From SZUA-217 sp964194555 (GTDB lineage Bacteria > Actinomycetota > Acidimicrobiia > Spongiisociales > ZC4RG35), in NCBI GenBank assembly GCA_964194555.1, contig CAXMMT010000005.1, positions 1 through 64,000 on the forward strand: DNA of 64,000 bases, read 5' to 3'. Made by a program: the position numbers and the translations under genes. Each line of letters opens with the position of its first letter. Positions within the stretch are counted from its first letter, which is position 1. Positions 52,536 to 60,911 of this stretch are shown one piece after another. The notes beneath the pieces are model-generated. The model saw only the letters and a list, made by a program, of their open reading frames with translations. It did not search any database and was not told the origin of the DNA.

Positions 52536-52541
52536 TAGGAT
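52536..52541 (+). promoter_or_regulatory. Putative leaderless -10 box of the deaminase gene
   Basis: TAGGAT lies 6 bases before the GTG at 52548 with no Shine-Dalgarno, a second possible start besides the operator-linked promoter about 80 bases upstream. Confidence 0.35.
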
Positions 52542-52547
52542 GCCGGC

Positions 52548-53912
52548 GTGGCTTCACTTCTGGTCAAGAACGCGCTGGTTCTGGCAACAATGGACGACGA
52601 TGGGACGGAAATCGAGAACGGCGGGCTGTATGCCGTGGATGGTTTCATCGAACAAATCGGTCCGAGCCCTGATCTTCCGGACACCGCCGATGAGGTGCTC
52701 GACTTCTCGGGCCATGTTGTTATTCCGGGGCTGATCAACACCCACCATCACTTCTATCAGACGCTGACCCGAGCGGTCCCCGGCGCCCAGAACGTCGAGC
52801 TCTTCGATTGGCTGCGGACGCTCTATCCCATCTGGGCGAGAATGAACCCGGAGCATGTGCGACTCTCCACTCAGGTCGCTCTCGCCGAACTTGCACTGAG
52901 CGGATGTACGACGTCATCTGATCACCAGTATCTGTTTCCAAATGGCTCCAGGCTCGACGATCAGTTCGAGGCCGCCGGGCCGATCGGGGTTCGTTTCCAT
53001 GGGTCACGCGGCTCGATGAGCTTGGGTGAGTCGAAGGGCGGTTTGCCACCCGATTCCGTTTGTGAAGACGAGGACTCGATTCTCGAGGACACCGAACGTG
53101 TCATCAATGAATTTCACGATCCCGACCCTGGAGCCATGTTTCGTGTGGTCTCGGCGCCGTGCTCGCTATTCTCGGTTACCCCAGACCTAATGCGCGAAGC
53201 AGCCGATCAGGCTCGGAATCATGGAGTGCATCTTCACACCCATGTTGCGGAGACGCTCGACGAGGACCAGTTCTGTCTTGATTCTTTCGGGATGCGACCG
53301 GTAGAGATGATGGAAGATCTCGGGTGGGTTGGTGATGACGTTTGGTTTGCACACGGGATCCATGTCAGTGACGCCGAGATCGGCCGTATGGCCAGGAGCG
53401 GCACAGGTGTCGCCCATTGCCCATCCTCCAACATGCGTCTTTCAACGGGTATCGCTCCGGTGCGGAAGTACTTGAGTGCTGGAGTTCGCTTGGGCATCGG
53501 TGTCGATGGATCGGCGAGCAACGACGGGAACCACCTGCTGGGCGAGGCACGTCAGACGATGTTGTTAGCGCGACTGGCGTCGGCTGCCTCCCTGGGGGGT
53601 GGTGAGATGCTCACGGCTCGAGAAGCACTGCGCATGGCAACTCGAGGTGGCGCCGCTGTGCTTGGCAGGGATGACGTCGGTTCGCTCGAGCCCGGAAAGT
53701 GCGCCGACTTCGTTGCCGTGTCGATGGATCGTATCGAATATGCCGGTGGCCTTCACGACCCCATCGCGGCTCTCTTGTTTGCGACGCCTAGGAACGTCGA
53801 CCACAACTACGTACATGGCCGGGCGGTTGTCAAGGATGGCAATCTGATCGGTGTGGAGCTCTCCGGGCTTGTCGAAAGTCACAACCGAGCAGCCAAGAAA
53901 CTATTGGATTAG
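52548..53912 (+). CDS. 8-oxoguanine deaminase-like amidohydrolase
   Basis: A 454-residue metal-dependent deaminase. Motifs are VIPGLINTHHHFYQTLTRAVPGAQ (metal site 1), LHTHVAETLDED, WFAHGIHVSD and GIGVDGSASNDGNHLLGEAR. The overall pattern matches 8-oxoguanine deaminase and hydroxyatrazine-type hydrolases, which are commonly encoded next to xanthine dehydrogenases. It would convert 8-oxoguanine to urate. Substrate assignment is by family only. Confidence 0.78.
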   Translation: MASLLVKNALVLATMDDDGTEIENGGLYAVDGFIEQIGPSPDLPDTADEVLDFSGHVVIPGLINTHHHFYQTLTRAVPGAQNVELFDWLRTLYPIWARMNPEHVRLSTQVALAELALSGCTTSSDHQYLFPNGSRLDDQFEAAGPIGVRFHGSRGSMSLGESKGGLPPDSVCEDEDSILEDTERVINEFHDPDPGAMFRVVSAPCSLFSVTPDLMREAADQARNHGVHLHTHVAETLDEDQFCLDSFGMRPVEMMEDLGWVGDDVWFAHGIHVSDAEIGRMARSGTGVAHCPSSNMRLSTGIAPVRKYLSAGVRLGIGVDGSASNDGNHLLGEARQTMLLARLASAASLGGGEMLTAREALRMATRGGAAVLGRDDVGSLEPGKCADFVAVSMDRIEYAGGLHDPIAALLFATPRNVDHNYVHGRAVVKDGNLIGVELSGLVESHNRAAKKLLD

Positions 53913-53926
53913 TTAGCTTTCGTTCG

Positions 53927-54730
53927 ATGGACTTTGCCTCTCCCCGAGATCTCAACGAAGCCCTCGCCGCCAAGTCCGCGGCGCCGGATGCGGTTTTTCT
54001 GGCAGGAGGCACCGATCTCATGGTGGGGGTCAATCTGGCCCACTATCGACCAGTGTCTGTGATTGGCCTTCGTCGCGTCGAAGAGATCCAAGACATCGGC
54101 ACCGAGCGTATAGGCGCGGGGGTCACGTGGGCCCGGCTCGAGAAGGACTCCCATCGAGGGCTTGCTCAAGCGGCGCGCACCGTTGGATCACCCCAGATAA
54201 GAGCTGCGGGCACCATTGGCGGAAATATCGGGACGGCAAGTCCGGCCGGCGATGGTCTGCCCTGGATAGCGGCGCTCGATGCAGGCATCGAGTTGGCTTC
54301 GAGCGACCGGGGAAAGCGTGTGGTGCCCTGGAAGGACTTCTTCGTGGGCGTGAAGCGCACCTCGATTGCCCCTGACGAGCTGATCACCGGTGTCGTCCTG
54401 CCCGACGAAGTGCCTGAGATAGAGGAGTTCGCCAAAATAGGGGTTCGCAGAGCGATGGTGATATCGACGGTGAACTGCGTTGTGATGCGGATCGACGGTG
54501 CTTTTCGGGTTGCGCTCGGGTCAGTGGCCCCGACCCCTATACGTGTGTACGAGGCCGAAGCGATGCTTAATGCCGAGTCCTCGCCCTCGGTTGAGGCCAT
54601 TGCCGAGTTCGGGCGGCTTGTCTCTCAGGAGGTGAGTCCTATCACCGATCATCGTTCGACGGAGGCCTACCGCCGTCACGCCGCGGGAGTGCTGGCTCAG
54701 CGTCTGGTAAGGAGGTGTCTGGCCGCATGA
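53927..54730 (+). CDS. Molybdenum hydroxylase FAD subunit (xanthine dehydrogenase/CoxM type)
   Basis: A 267-residue FAD-binding protein of the CO-dehydrogenase M family, with FLAGGTDLMVGVNLAHYRP and AAGTIGGNIGTASPAGDGLPW as the two glycine-rich FAD loops. First of three overlapping genes for a heterotrimeric hydroxylase. TAGCTT lies 7 bases before the ATG, so it may have its own start point besides readthrough from the deaminase gene 15 bases upstream. Confidence 0.88.
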   Translation: MDFASPRDLNEALAAKSAAPDAVFLAGGTDLMVGVNLAHYRPVSVIGLRRVEEIQDIGTERIGAGVTWARLEKDSHRGLAQAARTVGSPQIRAAGTIGGNIGTASPAGDGLPWIAALDAGIELASSDRGKRVVPWKDFFVGVKRTSIAPDELITGVVLPDEVPEIEEFAKIGVRRAMVISTVNCVVMRIDGAFRVALGSVAPTPIRVYEAEAMLNAESSPSVEAIAEFGRLVSQEVSPITDHRSTEAYRRHAAGVLAQRLVRRCLAA

Positions 54731-55188
54731 GCATCACATTCTCGATCAACGGTGAGTCGAGAACGTCGTCGGCTGCCGGCTTCGAGAGCCTTCTTCGTGT
54801 TCTTCGCGACGATCTCAACTTGCCGGGTTCGAAGAACGCCTGTGAGCAGGGAGAATGCGGATCTTGCACTGTTCTCCTCGATGGTGCTCTTGTCTGCTCT
54901 TGTTTGGTGATGATCGGTGACTGTGAGGGCACTGATATCACCACGGTGGAAGGCCTCGCCGATGGCGATGTACTTCATTCGGTTCAAGCAGCGATGGTCG
55001 CCGAGGGTGGGGTGCAATGTGGATTCTGCACGCCTGGGATCGTCGTCACCGGTGCGCATCTGCTCGAGCAAAACCCGAATCCGTCGGAGGACGAAATACG
55101 CGAAGCGTTGTCGGGGGTTCTCTGCAGGTGCACCGGTTATGGCCGTATCCTCGAGGCTTTCGAAAAGCTGTCAGGGAGCTACCAGTGA
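54727..55188 (+). CDS. Molybdenum hydroxylase [2Fe-2S] subunit (CoxS/XdhC type)
   Basis: A 153-residue subunit with both clusters: plant-type CEQGECGSCTVLLDG and the four-helix motif QCGFCTPGIV with CRCTGYGRI. The ATG at 54727 overlaps the FAD-subunit stop (ATGA). Electrons pass from the Mo centre through these clusters to FAD. Confidence 0.92.
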   Translation: MSITFSINGESRTSSAAGFESLLRVLRDDLNLPGSKNACEQGECGSCTVLLDGALVCSCLVMIGDCEGTDITTVEGLADGDVLHSVQAAMVAEGGVQCGFCTPGIVVTGAHLLEQNPNPSEDEIREALSGVLCRCTGYGRILEAFEKLSGSYQ

Positions 55189-57404
55189 CGACACAAACAG
55201 GATCTCGTGTGGCCGGTGGCGTGGGTCAGAGCGTTGCCAGGCCTGACGGCGTTCCGAAAGTCACCGGCAACTTCGCCTATGCCTCCGATCTCGTGGCGGA
55301 TCGCATGCTCTGGGGGGCAACCCTTCGTAGCCCCCATGCTCGAGCGCGCCTGGTTGCCCTTGACACCGCGCCTGCACTTGCCATGGCAGGTGTCCGCGCA
55401 GTGCTCAGTCAGGAAGACGTGCCGGGCGCTCTCACATTCGGCCTGGAGCACCAGGACCAGCCTGTTTTCTGCGATGGCGAGGCCCGGTTTTGGGGTGAAG
55501 CCGTCGCTGTGGTCGCCGCCGACGATCCGGAAACGGCCCGAAACGCCATCGATGAGATCGTCATTGAATGGGAGTCGCTCGATCCGCTTGTCAACCCCGA
55601 ACTAGCCGAAGAACAGGGATCGGTATTCCGCGAGATGAAGATTCGCCGGGGAAATCCGAATGCTGTGGGCGAGATTGTCATCGAGGGCTACTACGAGACA
55701 GGGACTCAAGATCAGGCACCCCTCGGGCTCGAGGCCGGCATTGCAATCCCCGACGGCGAAGGTGGGCTCGACCTCCATGTGACCACGCAATGGGTTCATG
55801 CGGACCATCGTCAGATCGTTGCCTGTTTGGGTGTGCCGGATGACATGGTGCGATGTCACCCGGTGGGCATGGGCGGTGCGTTTGGCGCTCGCGAGGACAT
55901 CTCGCTTCACATTCACATCGCGCTGCTGGCCCAGCGAACCGGGCTCCCTGTGAAGATGGTCTACGACCGGTCGGAGTCGTTCGTCGGGCATGTCAAACGT
56001 CATCCTTCGCGCATGTGGTATCGCCACGAAGCAACCGCAGACGGCACCCTCGTCAAGGTTTCGGCGCGTCTCCTGCTCGATGGTGGCGCTTATGCGCACA
56101 CCAGTTCGGCGGTTATTGCCAACGCCGCTTTCTTCGCGGTCGGTCCCTACAGATGCGACAACGTCTTCGTCGATGCTGCCGTGGTCAAGACGAATAACCC
56201 GCCGTGCGGTGCAATGCGTGGATTTGGCGCGGTGCAGACGTGTTTTGCCTACGAAAGCCAGATGGATCGTCTGGCTGAGACCGTTGGAATGCGCCCATTG
56301 GAGCTGCGCCGCCACAACGTCCTCGTGCCTGGGGATCCGTTGAACACCTCCGGTCAGATAATCCCCGAATCACTGCCAACTCTCGAGGTCATCGATGCCC
56401 TTGACTCCATTCCGATGCCGGAGCCACTTGCCGATGACGATCCGCTCCATATGCCGGGAGGCACCGGTCTCACGACTCCACCCTCAGCCGTTGTTCGTGG
56501 CGTTGGATATGCGGTGGGTTTGAAGAACATGGCGTTCTCAGAGGCTTTCGACGACTTTGCCGAGGCTCGAGTCGTACTCACCTCTTCTGGCGCCGAAGTG
56601 CACACGGCGGCGGTAGAAGTGGGCCAGGGCCTTGTCACACTCTGCCAGCAAATCGTTCGGACAGTGCTGGAGACTGAGAGTGTGGCGGTGATCTGGAATG
56701 ACACGTCGTCGATCGGTTCGGCCGGATCGACTTCTGCTTCGCGGCAGACCCAGATGACCGGAGGGGCGGTGCACGCTGCAGCCGTCGGTCTTCGCGACGA
56801 GATCCTTTCAGATCACGACGGTGACGAGTTACTAGGTGATGGTGTCTACAGGAATGGCGACCTCGTGGTCTCGCTCGCTCAAGTCTGCGCCAACGGCCCG
56901 GTCGATCATTGGGTGCGATTCCGACACCCACCCACCGAAGAGCCAGACGAGAATGGTCAGGGCAACGTGTACGCCGGCTTTGCTGTGGCTGCCCATCGCG
57001 CTGTCGTTGATGTGGACCCTGAATTGGGTCTTGTCAGGGTTGTACGCGTGGACACCGCGCAAGACGTCGGAAAGGCGCTCAATCCTCAGGCTCTCATCGG
57101 CCAACTGGAAGGTGGGATCATGCAGGGTGTCGGTCTGGCTTTGATGGAGGAACTGATCATCGACGACGGGATCATCAAAAACCCCACCTTCACCGACTAT
57201 CTGTTGCCCACTTTTCTCGACGCCCCGCCGGTGGAGGCCCGCATCATCGAAGAGCCCGACAGTTGGGGGCCATTTGGGGCCAAGGGCGCCGGAGAACCGC
57301 CGACGGTCAGTTCCACGCCTGCCGTCGTCGCCGCCATTCGCGCGGCGACAGGAAAGGCGCTACATCGTGCACCTGTCCGGCCAGAGGACATAGTTGGGCT
57401 CTGA
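55185..57404 (+). CDS. Molybdenum hydroxylase large subunit (xanthine dehydrogenase type)
   Basis: A 739-residue molybdopterin-binding subunit. It has the aldehyde oxidase/xanthine dehydrogenase hammerhead (RPDGVPKVTGNFAYASDL), GMGGAFGAREDISLH, AMRGFGAVQTCFAYE and GAKGAGEPPTV with the catalytic Glu. Substrate is probably a purine or related heterocycle, from its place after the deaminase. GTG 55185 overlaps the [2Fe-2S] subunit stop. No xdhC-type chaperone lies nearby. Confidence 0.9.
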   Translation: MTTQTGSRVAGGVGQSVARPDGVPKVTGNFAYASDLVADRMLWGATLRSPHARARLVALDTAPALAMAGVRAVLSQEDVPGALTFGLEHQDQPVFCDGEARFWGEAVAVVAADDPETARNAIDEIVIEWESLDPLVNPELAEEQGSVFREMKIRRGNPNAVGEIVIEGYYETGTQDQAPLGLEAGIAIPDGEGGLDLHVTTQWVHADHRQIVACLGVPDDMVRCHPVGMGGAFGAREDISLHIHIALLAQRTGLPVKMVYDRSESFVGHVKRHPSRMWYRHEATADGTLVKVSARLLLDGGAYAHTSSAVIANAAFFAVGPYRCDNVFVDAAVVKTNNPPCGAMRGFGAVQTCFAYESQMDRLAETVGMRPLELRRHNVLVPGDPLNTSGQIIPESLPTLEVIDALDSIPMPEPLADDDPLHMPGGTGLTTPPSAVVRGVGYAVGLKNMAFSEAFDDFAEARVVLTSSGAEVHTAAVEVGQGLVTLCQQIVRTVLETESVAVIWNDTSSIGSAGSTSASRQTQMTGGAVHAAAVGLRDEILSDHDGDELLGDGVYRNGDLVVSLAQVCANGPVDHWVRFRHPPTEEPDENGQGNVYAGFAVAAHRAVVDVDPELGLVRVVRVDTAQDVGKALNPQALIGQLEGGIMQGVGLALMEELIIDDGIIKNPTFTDYLLPTFLDAPPVEARIIEEPDSWGPFGAKGAGEPPTVSSTPAVVAAIRAATGKALHRAPVRPEDIVGL

Positions 57405-58965
57405 TGCGGCGGCCAACTCGAGCGGCTCGCCGGACAGTGAGCGTCCCCAGGTCGGTACCCTCGTCCGGTATATGACCAACTCGCCGTCCTCAGCGAGTCT
57501 CTTCCCCGATGTCGAAGATGAGCAGGCGCTGGACAACGCCGTGGCCCGGTTCAGGGAGCGCAACATCCTGTTTCCCACATTTGCCGAGATGGCCGACCCA
57601 ACCTTGGCTCCGGCGTCGGTTCACCGTGCCCTCGACCAGGTGGGTCCGGATGTTCCTGATCCACTGAACCTCTGGCGAGTGAACTGGTACAACGGAGGCG
57701 ATAGGACTTCTCGCGTCGATGTGCCGGAGTATCTGGAATTGACCGGAGAGCTGACTGGTGTCGATGCCACGATCTTGATTGCCTTGGGCAACCGTTTCCC
57801 GATGATCCGTTCGCACAAGGTCCTCGCTGCCTTCGCCTGCCTGGCCCCGCGTATTGTCACTGGGGCGTTTGATCCGACTTCGCACCGGGCCATATGGCCT
57901 TCAACGGGCAACTATGCCCGGGGCGGTGTCGCCATCAGCCGAATCATGGGCTGTCGTGGTGTTGCGGTCCTCCCCGAAGGCATGAGCCAGGAGCGATTTG
58001 ACTGGCTGGACGAATGGACCGAGGAGCCGGAGGACATCATTCGCACGACCGGTACCGAGTCCAATGTCAAGGAGATCTATGACGCCTGCAACGAGCTGGC
58101 CGAGGACTCCACCAATGTGATCCTCAATCAGTTCTCCGAGTTCGCCAACCATCTCGGGCACTATCGAGTGACGGGGACGGCCCTCGATCACGTCTGCGAA
58201 GATGCCGGTGGGGGAAGGCTCGCCGCCTTTGTCTCGGCTTCAGGCTCGGCCGGTACGCTCGGTGCTGGTGACTATCTAAAGGAGAGGCACGGCTGTCGGA
58301 TCGTCCCGGTGGAGGCGCTGGAGTGCGCAACGATGCTCTACAACGGGTACGGGGAGCACAATATCCAGGGCATTGGAGACAAGCACATACCCCTGATTCA
58401 CAACGTCACGAACTCCGACGACGTGGTCGGCATCAGCGACCAGGCCACGGACACCCTTCTCTTGTTGTTCAACACCGACGTTGGCAAGAAGCACCTGGTG
58501 GGCAAGGGCGTGGATCCAGAAACGGTGGAGAGCCTGCGCCATCTGGGTCTCAGTTCGATCGCCAATCTGCTCGCTTCGATCAAAGTCGCCAAGTTCCACG
58601 GATACGGCTCCGGGGACGTGATCGTCACCGTGGCCACGGATGGTCAGGAGCTCTATAGGTCAGAGATGGACAAATTCGTCCAGCGGGATCACGGAGGGGA
58701 GTTTGATGACTCGGCTGCCGCAGCGTCTCACGCACGATTTCTCGAAGGTACCGACACCGATCATGTCTTGGAGTTGGGCGATGTTGGTCGCCGAAGGATT
58801 TTCAACCTCGGCTATTACACGTGGGTTGAGCAGCAGGGTATCGATTTCGAGGACTTCGAGGCCCGTCGTGACCAGACGTTCTGGAAGGGTCTGCATCCGC
58901 TCATCGAGCAGTGGGACTCGATGATCGATGAGTTCAACGCACGCACAGGGGCCACCTACGGCTGA
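57394..58965 (+). CDS. PLP-dependent beta-family enzyme (cysteine-synthase-like)
   Basis: A 523-residue fold-type II PLP protein of a family usually annotated only as 'PLP-dependent protein subunit beta'. The lysine is in RFPMIRSHKVLAAFACL, followed by WPSTGNYARGGVAISRIMG and ASGSAGTLGAGDYLKERHG (phosphate loop). Family members begin with a motif like PQVGTLVRYMTNSPSSASLF, so the TTG at 57394 (with AGAGG 6 bases upstream and an 11-base overlap with the previous gene) is preferred to the ATG at 57472, which cuts the motif. Reaction unknown. Confidence 0.75.
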   Translation: MGSDAAANSSGSPDSERPQVGTLVRYMTNSPSSASLFPDVEDEQALDNAVARFRERNILFPTFAEMADPTLAPASVHRALDQVGPDVPDPLNLWRVNWYNGGDRTSRVDVPEYLELTGELTGVDATILIALGNRFPMIRSHKVLAAFACLAPRIVTGAFDPTSHRAIWPSTGNYARGGVAISRIMGCRGVAVLPEGMSQERFDWLDEWTEEPEDIIRTTGTESNVKEIYDACNELAEDSTNVILNQFSEFANHLGHYRVTGTALDHVCEDAGGGRLAAFVSASGSAGTLGAGDYLKERHGCRIVPVEALECATMLYNGYGEHNIQGIGDKHIPLIHNVTNSDDVVGISDQATDTLLLLFNTDVGKKHLVGKGVDPETVESLRHLGLSSIANLLASIKVAKFHGYGSGDVIVTVATDGQELYRSEMDKFVQRDHGGEFDDSAAAASHARFLEGTDTDHVLELGDVGRRRIFNLGYYTWVEQQGIDFEDFEARRDQTFWKGLHPLIEQWDSMIDEFNARTGATYG

Positions 58966-59115
58966 TCATGTGTATTAACGAAAGAAACACCACCGGGCTC
59001 AACACGACGGTGGCTGGAAATATGTGAAACGTCGCGACGGATTCGCTTTCACCAGCCCCCTCGAACACATCTACACCACATCAGGAATCCCACCGCCCGA
59101 CTCAGGCGAGGAAAC

Positions 59116-59137
59116 CATATTGACGTATATCAATATG
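59116..59137. promoter_or_regulatory. ArsR-like operator before arsM
   Basis: CATATTGACGTATATCAATATG is a 22-bp site with perfect 8-base arms (CATATTGA/TCAATATG) around a six-base centre. AT-rich ATTGA/TCAAT arms are typical of ArsR/SmtB-family operators. TTGACG within it could serve as a -35 box. No arsR gene is present in the window. Confidence 0.6.
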
Positions 59138-59150
59138 AAGGGGTAAGTTG

Positions 59151-59170
59151 GTATCGACAGACGTCGATAC
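59151..59170. promoter_or_regulatory. Second inverted repeat in the arsM leader
   Basis: GTATCGAC and GTCGATAC are exact complements separated by AGAC. The repeat lies between the ArsR-like site and the GGAGG ribosome-binding site (59174-59178). It could be a second operator or an RNA hairpin. Confidence 0.5.
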
Positions 59171-59186
59171 GGTTGGAGGTTTCGAA

Positions 59187-59954
59187 ATGACGGATTCCAT
59201 TGCGGGCCTACGTGAAGAGGTGCGGCAGCGTTATGCAGACGCTGCTCGCAGCGTGGAGGCCTCAACTTGTGACTCCGACTGTTGCGCGCCAAGCATGGCC
59301 CGGGCTTTCGAGACTGCCGACTCAGGCGACTTCGGTAAGTGGCTCTACCAATCTGACGATTTGTCCAGTATTCCGGAAGGGGCTGCCTTGGCTTCCCTCG
59401 GGTGCGGGAACCCGACCGCAGTGGCTGAATTGAACCAAGGAGAAACCGTTCTCGACCTTGGGTCGGGTGCGGGAATCGATGTCCTGCTGTCAGCCAAGCG
59501 GGTTGGGCCAAGCGGGTTTGCCTACGGGCTCGACATGACCGACGAGATGCTCGACCTCGCCCGAGAGCATCAGGCCGATGCCGGCGCAACCAACGTCGAA
59601 TTCCGCAAGGGGGTCGTCGAGGACATCCCACTCGAGGATGGTGCGGTGGACGTGGTCATATCGAACTGTGTCATCAATCTGTCGACCGACAAGCCGGCTG
59701 TCTTCTCAGAGATCCAACGGGTGCTCAAGTCGGGTGGTCGGATCGGCATTACCGACGTGGTCGCCGACAACCAGTTGTCCGAGGCCGAACGACTCGAGCG
59801 AGGTAGCTGGGTCGGATGCATCGCCGGTGCGCTGAGCTTCGCTGACTATGAGGCCGGCCTGGCCAATGCAGGGTTCTCGGACATTTCAATCGAACCCACC
59901 CACAGCGTCGCCGAAGGCATGCACTCGGCGATCATCAAGGCAACCAAGGACTAG
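59187..59954 (+). CDS. arsM: Arsenite S-adenosylmethionine methyltransferase
   Basis: A 255-residue SAM-dependent methyltransferase. The SAM loop is VLDLGSGAGIDVLLSA. The three cysteines that bind As(III) in ArsM proteins are at 73 (LGCGNPTA), 161 (SNCVINLS) and 211 (VGCIAGAL), and a further Cys cluster CDSDCC lies near residue 28. The start at 59187 has GGAGG 8 bases upstream. Its TAG stop lies in the left CTAG of repeated element D. Confidence 0.92.
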   Translation: MTDSIAGLREEVRQRYADAARSVEASTCDSDCCAPSMARAFETADSGDFGKWLYQSDDLSSIPEGAALASLGCGNPTAVAELNQGETVLDLGSGAGIDVLLSAKRVGPSGFAYGLDMTDEMLDLAREHQADAGATNVEFRKGVVEDIPLEDGAVDVVISNCVINLSTDKPAVFSEIQRVLKSGGRIGITDVVADNQLSEAERLERGSWVGCIAGALSFADYEAGLANAGFSDISIEPTHSVAEGMHSAIIKATKD

Positions 59955-60116
59955 TGCTCTGGCCACGAACGTTGGCGAAGTTGAGGGCGAGGCAGAGGCG
60001 GCTCTGACAAGGACGCGGGACGAAGGCGCACGGGCCCGTTCGTCGAGGACGAGGACACGGTCAGGGGCGTCACTGGACGTCCTGAACGCGGCGAACGTTT
60101 GTGGCCAGAGCACTAG
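59951..60116. repeat. CTAG-bounded inverted-repeat element, copy D (between arsM and CPBP gene)
   Basis: This is the cleanest copy: the 23-base left end CTAGTGCTCTGGCCACGAAC... is inverted at the right end with one mismatch. CTAG occurs at both flanks (59951-59954 and 60113-60116), and another CTAG follows at once and gives the stop of the convergent gene. The core ACGAAGGCGCA, then TCGAGGACGAGGA (60043-60055), matches copy B in orientation. The internal stem pairs CTGAC (60004-60008) with GTCAG (60060-60064), extended by one C-G and one T-G pair. Confidence 0.8.
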
Positions 60117-60878
60117 CTAGGCCGCACTCTCCAGCAACTCTGGAGGCAGCAGCAGGATCAGCGCCGCCAGCAGGTTCCAGCCTGAGTGAATGAAGATCGC
60201 CGGACCCAGACGCCCTGTTCGGAAGGTGATCCACGCAAGGAGGACTCCGAGGATGAAGATCGGTGGCAATACAACGACGGCCGACGCGAGGATTCGCTCG
60301 GAGTCCAGACCAAGAACATGAACGGTCGAGAAGACAGTCGCAGAGACCACCATCGCGAACACCCGTCCTCGGTGCTCAATCGCCTTGAGAAGAACACCTC
60401 TGAAAAGGAGTTCTTCGGTGACCGGCGCCAACACCACTGCGGCGACGATCAACGAGATTCTGAGCAGCATTGACGAGTCGAGGTTGGCTAGCACCTCGGC
60501 GATTTGCTGGGGTGGGCGCCCGTCGGGGAACAGCCACTCGGCCAGAGGGAGGAAAAGGAGTGCCAGGCCGAGTTGGAGGATCAGACCGAGACCGATGTAG
60601 AAGGTGTCCTTGGTCTCGATCGAGAAACCGAGGTTTGTCTTGTCTCTCCGCTTCTTCAGTATCCAGAGAACGCCCAGATTTCCGATGTACTGGCCAGCCA
60701 GGGCAAGCACGATGGCCCAGTCGCCGTTGTCAAAAGGAAGACCGATGACGAAGAACAAACCCGCACCGAGGAATCCGCCGAGCCATACGTAGATGAAATC
60801 GGCAATCGACCATGACCTGGCAGGGGTTTTTGCGGCATCCACCGGGCGGGAGCCTACATAGGACGCACCGCCAGGCAC
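60117..60878 (-). CDS. CPBP-family intramembrane metalloprotease
   Basis: A 253-residue membrane protein with about seven helices. The family motifs are VTEELLFRGVLLKAIEHR (EExxxR), FSTVHVLGLD and FIHSGWN. Bacterial relatives act in membrane-protein processing or bacteriocin self-protection. GTG start with AAGGG 5 bases upstream. Its TAG stop lies in a CTAG directly beside repeated element D. Confidence 0.85.
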   Translation of the reverse strand: MPGGASYVGSRPVDAAKTPARSWSIADFIYVWLGGFLGAGLFFVIGLPFDNGDWAIVLALAGQYIGNLGVLWILKKRRDKTNLGFSIETKDTFYIGLGLILQLGLALLFLPLAEWLFPDGRPPQQIAEVLANLDSSMLLRISLIVAAVVLAPVTEELLFRGVLLKAIEHRGRVFAMVVSATVFSTVHVLGLDSERILASAVVVLPPIFILGVLLAWITFRTGRLGPAIFIHSGWNLLAALILLLPPELLESAA

Positions 60879-60911
60879 TGTTACCCTTCAGTGAGGCGCT
60901 GGAGGATCTGA

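Noticed and set aside
58966..59115. Frame reading VKRRDGFAFTSPLEHIYTTS before the arsM operator
   Set aside because: Faintly like the tail of an HNH/DUF222 protein, but too short and without any upstream part; left as unassigned intergenic DNA.
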